From: Lachnospiraceae bacterium
GTDB lineage: Bacteria > Bacillota > Clostridia > Lachnospirales > Lachnospiraceae
DNA length: 5,554 nucleotides
Assembly: GCA_017391545.1 (NCBI GenBank)
Contig: JAFOYD010000001.1
Location: 1-5,554 of the forward strand
Direction: 5' to 3'
How positions within the stretch are numbered: the first letter of the stretch is position 1; each line of letters starts with the position of its first letter. The notes under the pieces are model-generated. The model did not search any database and was not told the DNA's origin. It worked only from the letters and a program-made list of their open reading frames with translations. Shown piece after piece: positions 1 through 4,636 of the stretch. Position numbers and translations under genes: made by a program.

Positions 1-137
1 AGCCATGTTCCGCCAATTATGTCCTGTTTGAAACGACATATAGTCCTAAGTGGTGTCGAGGTTTGTCCATGACAGCATCTTATGGCCATAATGATGGTGA
101 CACGACCTGTCGAGAGCGAAGCGTTTTTTGTTTTATA
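1..137. other. Intergenic stretch downstream of murG, no gene seen
   Basis: I find no supportable gene here on either strand. Reading frames that enter it from murG on the plus strand are shadows. The clearest structure is a perfect 12-bp palindrome, TTATGGCCATAA (80-91), flanked by CATC (76-79) and GATG (93-96), which extends the dyad with one bulged base. On the minus strand, the direction of murG transcription, no T-run follows it, so it is not a convincing rho-independent terminator. A T-run at 124-129 lies on the plus strand but has no good stem in front of it. Confidence 0.6.
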
Positions 138-1226
138 TCATTTCTTTTTTTGAGAAGTCTTCTGGTTAGCTGCATCCTCAATCAACTGCGCAATCGTGTC
201 AATCGAATCCTTGATTTTGCTGTTCTGCATGGCATCGATGTATGTCTGTCTTGTGAAATACAGTTCATGTACCTTTTCTGTCAGTGTCACACCGGTCAGA
301 TAGTCTTCATCGGCTACCATGGAAAAACCCTGTGACTCAAAACTCTTTGCATTCAGGATCTGATCGCCGCGGCTTGCATGGGCAGGAAGTGGTATGAGAA
401 GACTTGGCTTTTTGAGAGCTAAGAGCTCGCAGATGGCATTTGCACCGGCACGCGATATCACAATATCAGCCATCGCAAACAGATCCTTTAAATCGTCTTT
501 CACATATTCAAACTGCTTGTAGCCTTTCGTGTTCAAAAGCAGGTTATCAATCTTTTCTTTCCCACAAATATGAACAATCTGGAAATCTTCAAGGAGCTTT
601 GGAAGTGCATCGCGCACAAGCGTGTTGATACCGGCTGCACCAAGGCTTCCTCCCATTACCATGATGACAGGTTTTGCATTGTTAAATCCACACATTGCAA
701 GGCCTTTTTCACGATTTCCACGCATGAGCTCCTCACGGATCGGTGAGCCTGTAAGCACAGCTTTTTCAGCGGGAAGATTTTGCAGTGTCTCGGGGAAATT
801 ACAGCATACCTTTGTGGCTACGGGAATACACAGCTTGTTCGCAAGTCCCGGAGTCATATCGGATTCATGGATGATGCAGGGAATTTTTAAGGAAGACGCA
901 GCGCGAACAACAGGTACGCTCACAAATCCGCCTTTGCTGAATACGACATCCGGCTTTAACGTTTTCAGGATTCGTCTTGCCTCAGCATATCCTTTGATCA
1001 CACGGAACGGGTCACTGAAATTTTTGACATCAAAATATCTCCTGAGCTTTCCGGTGGAAATGCCATAGTATGGAATTCGGTAGTCCTCGATCAGCTTTTT
1101 CTCAATTCCCTCATAGGAGCCGATGTACTGAATATCATATCCCATGCTCTTTAACTTGGGAAAAAGTGCAATGTTCGGAGTCACATGACCGGCAGAGCCA
1201 CCACCGGTAAAAACGATGCGTTTCAT
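138..1226 (-). CDS. murG: MurG, UDP-GlcNAc:undecaprenyl-PP-MurNAc-pentapeptide GlcNAc transferase
   Basis: MurG adds GlcNAc from UDP-GlcNAc to lipid I, making lipid II on the inner face of the cytoplasmic membrane; this is the last intracellular step of peptidoglycan precursor synthesis. The 362-residue protein has the family's usual length and GT-B layout. Visible motifs are the N-terminal glycine loop GGGSAGHVTP (residues 8-17, with the conserved His14), the second loop SKGGFVSVP (98-106), HESDMTPGLANK (120-131), GSPIREE (160-166), GGSLGAAGIN (192-201), and the UDP-GlcNAc site SRAGANAICE (258-267) with GDQ (287-289). The C-terminus ends in a short Lys-rich tail. The ATG sits three bases after the stop of the TSCPD gene, with a GGGAGG Shine-Dalgarno inside that gene's end, so the two are probably co-transcribed and translationally coupled. 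Neighbouring dcw genes (mraY, murD, ftsW, ftsQ) are not in the window. Identification is secure from motifs and length. Confidence 0.97.
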   Translation of the reverse strand: MKRIVFTGGGSAGHVTPNIALFPKLKSMGYDIQYIGSYEGIEKKLIEDYRIPYYGISTGKLRRYFDVKNFSDPFRVIKGYAEARRILKTLKPDVVFSKGGFVSVPVVRAASSLKIPCIIHESDMTPGLANKLCIPVATKVCCNFPETLQNLPAEKAVLTGSPIREELMRGNREKGLAMCGFNNAKPVIMVMGGSLGAAGINTLVRDALPKLLEDFQIVHICGKEKIDNLLLNTKGYKQFEYVKDDLKDLFAMADIVISRAGANAICELLALKKPSLLIPLPAHASRGDQILNAKSFESQGFSMVADEDYLTGVTLTEKVHELYFTRQTYIDAMQNSKIKDSIDTIAQLIEDAANQKTSQKKK

Positions 1227-1229
1227 ATA

Positions 1230-1481
1230 CTAACAGCCTCCCTTTGCCTTGTACTGTTCCAGCGCACATGCAAGCTGGTCAGGGCAGGAGGTATTTTTGA
1301 AGCCGCATCTGATGCCTTTGAGCTTTGATATGGCATCATCGACTTTCATGCCGGTTACCAGAGCTGATATGCCTTTTAAGTTTCCGTTGCAGCCACCTGT
1401 AAATGCCACAGATTTGATCGTGTCGCCCTCAACCTCAAAATCAATGAGCTGTGAGCAGGTTCCAGTCGTTTTATATTTCAT
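1230..1481 (-). CDS. Small TSCPD-domain protein (TIGR03905-like)
   Basis: This 83-residue protein matches what I know of the TIGR03905/TSCPD family: an N-terminal KYKTTGTCS motif, a central FTGGCNGNLKGIS block and a C-terminal CGFKNTSCPDQLACAL block that contains the TSCPD-type signature. It has five cysteines in conserved-looking positions (CS, GGC, RCG, SCP, LAC) plus a terminal Cys, which suggests metal or redox chemistry. The same domain occurs at the C-terminus of some class II ribonucleotide reductases; the stand-alone form has no established role. The frame can be extended to a GTG at 1490, but I prefer the ATG at 1481 because the family normally starts at MKYKT and an AGGTG Shine-Dalgarno lies six bases upstream. 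It is the first gene of a unit with murG and has a good promoter about 80 bases upstream. Family is sure; function is unknown. Confidence 0.92.
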   Translation of the reverse strand: MKYKTTGTCSQLIDFEVEGDTIKSVAFTGGCNGNLKGISALVTGMKVDDAISKLKGIRCGFKNTSCPDQLACALEQYKAKGGC

Positions 1482-1540
1482 ATCATACACCTAGCCTTCT
1501 GTATCATTATTTTATATGATTGCGCGGAGCCATATATTGG

Positions 1541-1552
1541 TATGGCGCCATA
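1541..1552. promoter_or_regulatory. 12-bp palindrome in the leader of the TSCPD-murG unit
   Basis: TATGGCGCCATA is a perfect palindrome just downstream of the predicted minus-strand -10 box. The octamer GCCATATA occurs at 1547-1554, overlapping the palindrome, and again at 1529-1536. The position, around the transcription start or early leader, fits an operator, but no regulator can be named and a chance palindrome is possible. Confidence 0.35.
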
Positions 1553-1559
1553 TAAATTC

Positions 1560-1588
1560 ATTTTAGCAGTATGAATTTGTGAAGTCAA
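1560..1588 (-). promoter_or_regulatory. Sigma-A-type promoter for the TSCPD-murG unit
   Basis: On the minus strand the -35 box TTGACT (1583-1588) and the -10 box TAAAAT (1560-1565) are separated by exactly 17 bp. Each box differs from the housekeeping consensus at one position. It points to the TSCPD gene and murG and lies in the divergent intergenic region shared with the brnTA promoter. No other promoter is needed to explain murG transcription. Confidence 0.75.
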
Positions 1589-1644
1589 TGGTGCAGTAGA
1601 TGTATTTCATGTTACTTTTCAAAGATTTATTAGTTCTATTTTAA

Positions 1645-1673
1645 TTGATGAAAATCATATTTTGCGGTATACT
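1645..1673 (+). promoter_or_regulatory. Sigma-A-type promoter for brnTA
   Basis: The -35 box TTGATG (1645-1650) and the -10 box TATACT (1668-1673) are separated by 17 bp. Transcription would start near 1680, 25 bases before the brnT start codon. This also means the upstream TTG (1645) and ATG (1648), which are in frame with brnT, are part of the promoter and not translation starts. Two small inverted repeats, AAAAT-CAT-ATTTT (1651-1663) and ATTTT-TAG-AAAAT (1674-1686), lie in the spacer and over the predicted start site, where an autorepressing antitoxin complex would be expected to bind. Confidence 0.7.
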
Positions 1674-1704
1674 ATTTTTAGAAAATGAGAGGAAAGGGTT
1701 ACTA

Positions 1705-1983
1705 ATGAAATTTGAGTGGGATGAAAATAAAAATTCCATAAATAAAGAAAAACATAAGATATCCTTTGAAACAGCATCTTATGTTTTTGATGATCCGTAT
1801 TACATTGAAATGTACGATTTTGAACACAGTGTTGACGAGGATAGGTATATTGCGATTGGAAAGGTTGGAGATGTCTTATTTGTAGTATTTACAGAAAGAA
1901 AAGATACAATCAGATTGATTTCAGCCAGACTTGCAACAAACGCAGAAAGGAGTCTTTATTATGATCAAGACATTCACTATTGA
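1705..1983 (+). CDS. brnT: BrnT family type II toxin (ribonuclease)
   Basis: BrnT toxins are small RelE-fold ribonucleases that cleave RNA and stall translation until bound by their antitoxin. The 92-residue protein has the full family pattern: FEWDENKNSINKEKHKISF at residues 3-21, the FDD segment after the first strand pair, EDRYIAIG in the middle, FVVFTER, and the hallmark IRLISARLATNAERSLYY near the C-terminus. I place the start at 1705 because an AGGAAAGGG Shine-Dalgarno (1690-1698) lies six bases upstream and because the 20-codon in-frame extension to 1645 overlaps the promoter. The gene overlaps the next one by 23 bases, the compact layout usual for toxin-antitoxin pairs. It looks intact and potentially active. 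It is more AT-rich than murG, which fits horizontal acquisition. Confidence 0.94.
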   Translation: MKFEWDENKNSINKEKHKISFETASYVFDDPYYIEMYDFEHSVDEDRYIAIGKVGDVLFVVFTERKDTIRLISARLATNAERSLYYDQDIHY

Positions 1984-2140
1984 AAGTGGACAAAGACCTA
2001 CAGAAGAACAGCTTGAAGAAATTGAAGAAGCTAAAAAACATCCTATTGTATTTGATGAGGATTGCGCTGAGCTGTCGCCTGCTATGATGAAAGCATTTAA
2101 GAGTGCAGTTATTCAGCGAAATCGTAAGAAAAAGGCTTAA
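1961..2140 (+). CDS. brnA: BrnA-like antitoxin of the BrnT toxin
   Basis: This 59-residue protein is the probable neutralising partner of BrnT. It has an acidic, helical N-terminal half (TEEQLEEIEEAKK, about residues 14-26) followed by PIVFDEDCAELSPAMMKAF (28-46), which resembles the conserved DEDxPELTPEM core of BrnA-type antitoxins, and a basic tail ending RNRKKKA. The usual Pro of the PEL motif is Ala here. The ATG at 1961 has an AAAGGAG Shine-Dalgarno (1946-1952) eight bases upstream, so the in-frame TTG at 1931 is not needed. The start lies inside brnT, which favours coupled translation. It is short for a BrnA with a complete ribbon-helix-helix DNA-binding part, so whether it represses the operon alone is uncertain. 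No terminator follows directly. Confidence 0.88.
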   Translation: MIKTFTIESGQRPTEEQLEEIEEAKKHPIVFDEDCAELSPAMMKAFKSAVIQRNRKKKA

Positions 2141-2299
2141 CCACATCAGGATCGAGTAGAGGTGGCAAAATCCCTGTTTGGAATTTTGCCTAAGGATGCA
2201 GACATGGAAGCGGCAAGAGCAGAGCGGATGGGTGAAATATGGTCATTGACTCTATCTTCTGGCAATGGAGCGAAGTCCAATCAAGGATATCGAGATTAA
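2141..2299 (+). pseudogene. Possible antitoxin-tail remnant in phase with brnA
   Basis: Directly after the brnA stop codon the same frame stays open for 52 more codons. Its first half reads VEVAKSLFGILPKDADMEAARAERM, which looks to me like the C-terminal linker and anchor helix of another small antitoxin (the SLFGILP...EEARAERL style seen in Firmicutes). After that the sequence stops looking protein-like. There is no Shine-Dalgarno or convincing start; a GTG at 2162 is the only candidate. I read it as the tail of a lost gene joined to the toxin-antitoxin locus by deletion. The family assignment is from memory of the pattern and is weak. Confidence 0.35.
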
Positions 2300-2417
2300 A
2301 TATCTCCTAAAAGAAGCCCTTATCGATGAAATTTCAAATCGGGAAATCTACATGAAGGGAATTGATATAAGTTACTATTATGAGGGATATACAATCTATA
2401 AAACGGGAGAACTGTAG
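2265..2417 (+). CDS. Unrecognised 50-residue ORF, possible gene fragment
   Basis: A 50-codon frame begins at an ATG and ends at TAG (2415-2417). It encodes a charged peptide, starting MERSPIKDIEIKYLLKEA and ending EGYTIYKTGEL, with a plausible helix followed by a Tyr-rich strand-like end. An upstream in-frame TGA at 2247 limits extension. I see no Shine-Dalgarno ahead of the ATG and do not recognise a family. It overlaps the end of the preceding remnant in another frame, which suits decayed DNA, though a real small protein cannot be excluded. The interval 2418-2434 after it holds nothing recognisable. Confidence 0.25.
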   Translation: MERSPIKDIEIKYLLKEALIDEISNREIYMKGIDISYYYEGYTIYKTGEL

Positions 2418-2434
2418 CTTTGTAATTTTAAATA

Positions 2435-2779
2435 GTGAGCAACTTGATCAATCTTCAATATACCATGAAAAAGGACAAGAAGAAGATTGACATTTTAAAA
2501 GAAGAAATCGATTGCATGATGACGAATGCGCAGGATATTGCATCGAAAACGCAGGCATTGACAAAGATTTCCAACCAGCAGAATATGCTTTCCTTAAATG
2601 CTTCCATAGAAGCTGCCAGAGCAGGTGATGCCGGCAGGGGATTTACAATCGTTGCAAAGCAAATGGGTGAGCTCGCCAAATCTTCCTCCAAAATATATAG
2701 TGCGATTGTTGAGAATGCCAATGCAATTCACGAATCTGCTGACAAATTGGACAAAACATTTGAGGGCGAAGAAGAATAG
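2435..2779 (+). pseudogene. Truncated methyl-accepting chemotaxis protein, signalling-hairpin tip only
   Basis: The 114-residue frame contains the most conserved part of the chemoreceptor signalling domain: ISNQQNMLSLNASIEAARAG at residues 45-64 followed by DAGRGFTIVAKQMGELAKSS (65-84). This is the hairpin tip that contacts CheA and CheW in complete receptors. About 40 residues of helix precede it and about 30 follow. Ligand-binding domain, membrane segments, HAMP and most of the long methylation helices are missing, so a normal receptor of 500-700 residues is excluded. The frame opens with GTG at 2435; an ATG at 2465 is an alternative. Neither has a clear Shine-Dalgarno. It ends 22 bases before a strong terminator, the natural 3' end of a transcription unit. 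Most likely a decayed remnant; a minimal soluble signalling protein is the alternative. Confidence 0.65.
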
Positions 2780-2801
2780 AGTTAAGGCATCGACATCTAT
2801 G

Positions 2802-2848
2802 AAGAAAACGGATGGCAAGGATTTCGTCATTCGTTTTCTTTTTGTTAT
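2802..2848 (+). terminator. Rho-independent terminator after the chemoreceptor fragment
   Basis: AAGAAAACGGATG (2802-2814) pairs with CATTCGTTTTCTT (2828-2840) over 13 positions, including one G-U wobble, around a 13-base loop, and is followed by a T-rich tail (TTTGTTATT). It would end transcripts from the brnTA and chemoreceptor-fragment region and insulate spmA. The A-rich 5' arm means it may also work weakly in the other direction. Confidence 0.75.
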
Positions 2849-2923
2849 TCATCCCCACACTCTTTCATAAATCGTTTCAGCAAAAATGCGCAAATCCTCC
2901 CTGTTTCTATTTATAATACAACA

Positions 2924-3001
2924 TTTTATGAGTGAATTACCAGCACATCATTACATTTTTATGAGCGAATAAACAGCACTTCATTACACTTTTATGAGCG
3001 A
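2924..3001. repeat. 33-bp tandem repeat, about 2.3 copies, upstream of spmA
   Basis: Three copies of TTTTATGAG (2924-2932, 2957-2965, 2990-2998) occur at an exact 33-bp period. The two full units, 2928-2960 and 2961-2993, agree at 28 of 33 positions and share CAGCAC and TCATTACA blocks; the third copy breaks off after ATGAGCGA. The array lies between the terminator and the spmA promoter. The period is close to three helical turns, so repeated motifs would face the same side of DNA. I cannot tell binding sites from remnants of an interspersed repeat. Confidence 0.8.
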
Positions 3002-3039
3002 GTCGCCATTCGCAATAATCCCCCTGTACTGAACAGCCT

Positions 3040-3081
3040 CCGCTTTGCATACAATATACTAACAAATAATGTACAAAGCGG
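3040..3081. repeat. 8-bp inverted repeat flanking the spmA promoter
   Basis: CCGCTTTG (3040-3047) and CAAAGCGG (3074-3081) are perfect inverted copies 26 bp apart. They enclose the sigma-E-like -10 element and the expected transcription start. A second, partly interleaved pair, AATCCCCC (3017-3024) and GGGGGATT (3080-3087), lies further out; its right arm contains the spmA Shine-Dalgarno. The left arms would lie upstream of the transcript, so these are DNA-level dyads, not an mRNA hairpin, if the promoter call is right. Confidence 0.55.
3048..3055 (+). promoter_or_regulatory. Sigma-E-like -10 element for spmA
   Basis: CATACAAT matches the -10 consensus of the mother-cell sporulation factor sigma-E (CATACAAT/CATACATT in Bacillus). 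In Bacillus subtilis spmA is in the sigma-E regulon, so the match in front of this gene is meaningful. The -35 region, about 14 bases upstream (around GTACTGAA, 3026-3033), resembles the sigma-E -35 poorly, which lowers confidence. Transcription would start near 3062, just before the gene. Confidence 0.6.
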
Positions 3082-3092
3082 GGGATTCGGCG

Positions 3093-3725
3093 ATGATGAA
3101 TTACATCTGGGGTGGGATGCTTATAATCGGAATCGTCTATGGTGTGATAACGGGAAATATGCAGGCTGTGACCGATGCAGTGCTTGCGTCCTCCAAGGAA
3201 GCAGTGACGCTCGGAATCTCGATGGTCGGCATCGTGTCATTCTGGACAGGACTGATGGAGGTGGCAGATGAGGCAGGTGTCATCAGCGGTTTGACACGTA
3301 TGATCGCGCCCTTTATGCGGTTTCTGTTCCCGAAGCTCCCCAAAGGTCACAAGGCATGGGACTCCCTGTCTGCCAATTTCGTGGCAAATATACTGGGGCT
3401 TGGATGGGCGGCTACGCCTGCGGGACTAAAAGCCATGTCCGACCTTGAGTCACTTGAGCGGGAGCGGGGCAACACAGAGTACATGGCAGATGGTGTAGCA
3501 AAGCATGCGGGGAGGGCAGCCAGCGACGAGATGTGTACCTTCCTTGTGATGAATATCTCCTCACTGCAGCTCATTCCCGTCAATATCATCGCTTATCGCA
3601 GCCAGTACGGGAGCGCCAATCCTGCGGGCATCATTGCACCTGCGATTATTGCGACAGCGGTGAGCACAGGCGTGGCAATCATATTTTGTGTAGCCTATCG
3701 TAAACTTTTCTGTAGGAAAAATTGA
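3093..3725 (+). CDS. spmA: Spore maturation protein SpmA (nucleoside-recognition/Gate domain)
   Basis: SpmA is a polytopic membrane protein that, with SpmB, is needed for proper dehydration of the spore core and heat resistance in Bacillus. The 210-residue product carries the family blocks: WGGMLIIGIVYGVITGNM near the N-terminus (first membrane segment), LGISMVGIVSFWTGLMEVAD (40-59), NFVANILGLGWAATPAGLKAM (95-115), SDEMCTFLVMNISSLQLIP (144-162), IAYRSQYGSANP (166-177) and a C-terminal membrane segment (about 180-202). I start at the ATG at 3093, with GGGGG (3080-3084) eight bases upstream as Shine-Dalgarno. The upstream in-frame ATG at 3069 has no ribosome site and would add eight atypical residues; ATG 3096 is also possible. 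SpmB normally follows directly, but the next gene here is unrelated. A sigma-E-like -10 element precedes it. Confidence 0.95.
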   Translation: MMNYIWGGMLIIGIVYGVITGNMQAVTDAVLASSKEAVTLGISMVGIVSFWTGLMEVADEAGVISGLTRMIAPFMRFLFPKLPKGHKAWDSLSANFVANILGLGWAATPAGLKAMSDLESLERERGNTEYMADGVAKHAGRAASDEMCTFLVMNISSLQLIPVNIIAYRSQYGSANPAGIIAPAIIATAVSTGVAIIFCVAYRKLFCRKN

Positions 3726-3750
3726 CATTTTCCCATAAATATATTAGATT
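3722..3750 (+). promoter_or_regulatory. Sigma-A-type promoter for the Asn-rich membrane protein gene
   Basis: A perfect -35 box, TTGACA (3722-3727), contains the TGA stop codon of spmA, and a TAGATT -10 box (3745-3750, four of six consensus bases) follows after 17 bp. It would start transcription near 3757, about 50 bases before the next start codon. No terminator separates spmA from this gene, so read-through during sporulation is also possible. Confidence 0.6.
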
Positions 3751-3807
3751 TATCTCGTATGAATAATGTAAAACGGATTATTTACAAGAGAAAGAGGAGT
3801 AGAACAA

Positions 3808-4584
3808 ATGGAGAACACAAACAATTCATCAACATATGATGAGATGACAGAAAACAAAACAGAGAATCAGACAGAAGGATTTTTGTACAGCAGTGAGCAG
3901 GCTGAAACAGAAAAGCCAGAAATGAATCCAAATCTGAATGGCGGCTATACCCAGAATCTGAATCCGAACATGAATAACGGTTATACCCCGAACCTGAATC
4001 CCAATATGAATCAAAACATGAATCAGAACATCAACGGCGGATACAATGCAAATATGAACCCCAATCTCAACCAGAATGTGAGTGGTGGCTACAACGCGAA
4101 TATGAATATGAACCCGAACATGAACATGAACGGTGGCTATAACCCGAATATGAATGTGAATCCGAACATGTATCAGGGCGTACCAAATTACAATCAGCCG
4201 AAAAAGGAAGTAGCTGATTACACATCAAAATTTGATGAGAAGGACAGATCAGAGAACAAGATCTATGCAATGCTGGCATATCTGCTTGGCATTGTCGGCA
4301 TCATCATTGCACTGCTTGCAGCAAAGAAATCTGATTATGTGCAATTCCATGTGCGTCAGTCCATCAAACTTACAGTATGTTCGGCTCTGCTTGGAATTAT
4401 CATGATCCCATTTGCGGTGCTGTCACTGATCCCCTTCGTCGGAATCGTTTTTGGCATCGTCGTCACGCTGATCGCAATCGCCCAGTTAGGCATCTATATT
4501 TTGAGAATTGTCGCATTTGCACAGGTATGCAGTGGGAAGGCAAAGGAGCCTGCAATCGTAGGAGAACTCAAAATGTTCAACTAA
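3808..4584 (+). CDS. Membrane protein: Asn-rich repeat N-terminus plus DUF4870-like domain
   Basis: The 258-residue protein has two parts. Residues 1-37 are polar and acidic; 38-125 are a low-complexity repeat made mainly of Asn, Met, Pro, Gly and Tyr. The C-terminal part (about 145-258) resembles the DUF4870 membrane family: SENKIYAMLAYLLGIVGIIIALLAAKKS, then YVQFHVRQSIKL (177-188), the hallmark segment, then hydrophobic stretches at about 189-207 and 208-240, and a short cytosolic-looking tail. There is no signal peptide, so the repeat region is probably cytoplasmic, though topology is inferred. A strong AGAGGAG (3793-3799) lies eight bases before the ATG. It has its own promoter and is 52 bases from the downstream secreted protein gene, without a clear terminator between. 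DUF4870 proteins have no settled function; the Asn-rich extension is the special feature. Family call is fairly sure, role unknown. Confidence 0.92.
   Translation: MENTNNSSTYDEMTENKTENQTEGFLYSSEQAETEKPEMNPNLNGGYTQNLNPNMNNGYTPNLNPNMNQNMNQNINGGYNANMNPNLNQNVSGGYNANMNMNPNMNMNGGYNPNMNVNPNMYQGVPNYNQPKKEVADYTSKFDEKDRSENKIYAMLAYLLGIVGIIIALLAAKKSDYVQFHVRQSIKLTVCSALLGIIMIPFAVLSLIPFVGIVFGIVVTLIAIAQLGIYILRIVAFAQVCSGKAKEPAIVGELKMFN
3937..4176 (+). repeat. Degenerate in-frame repeats encoding GGY-N-NPNMN units
   Basis: Five diverged units each encode a GGY or NGY turn followed by an Asn-Pro-Asn-Met run: at residues 44-56, 57-75, 76-91, 92-108 and 109-124. Unit lengths vary between about 13 and 19 residues by gain or loss of Met-Asn and Gln-Asn pairs. 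Codons vary between units (AAT/AAC, GGC/GGT/GGA), so the array is old or selected at protein level, not a fresh duplication. Confidence 0.85.
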
Positions 4585-4592
4585 GATCCTGT

Positions 4593-4606
4593 TAAATCGT
4601 GATTTA
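4593..4606. repeat. Short dyad between the DUF4870-like and beta-helix genes
   Basis: TAAATC-GT-GATTTA is a six-base inverted repeat with a two-base centre. No T-run follows it on the plus strand, so I do not call it a terminator; the two flanking genes may share a transcript. A protein-binding site or chance are both possible. Confidence 0.3.
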
Positions 4607-4636
4607 GAATCGTTACCATTGAGTATGGAGAGATAT

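Noticed and set aside
104..131. Rho-independent terminator on the plus strand at the T-run 124-129
   Set aside because: Only two- to four-base stems with too small loops precede the T-run, and no plus-strand gene ends there.
63..1068. Plus-strand frames opposite murG (63-335, 440-628, 622-1068)
   Set aside because: They lie antisense to an unmistakable murG, have no recognisable domains, and their peptides are artefacts of the opposite strand.
1249..1494. Plus-strand frame opposite the TSCPD gene
   Set aside because: Antisense shadow of a recognised family; no supporting ribosome site or domain.
1910..2146. Minus-strand frame across brnT end and brnA
   Set aside because: Phe/Leu-rich shadow of the toxin-antitoxin genes on the other strand.
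2594..2870. Several overlapping frames on both strands around the chemoreceptor fragment
   Set aside because: They run through the terminator and show no family resemblance, whereas the 2435-2779 frame has a clear chemoreceptor motif.
2912..2917. Perfect TATAAT as a promoter -10 box
   Set aside because: No -35-like hexamer lies 16-18 bp upstream and no gene starts soon after it; it may be chance in AT-rich DNA.
2924..3001. CRISPR array
   Set aside because: The units are contiguous tandem copies of 33 bp without variable spacers, and no cas gene is near.
4625..4636. ATG at 4625 as start of the beta-helix protein
   Set aside because: It has no ribosome site ahead, and the GGAG within it serves the ATG at 4637.
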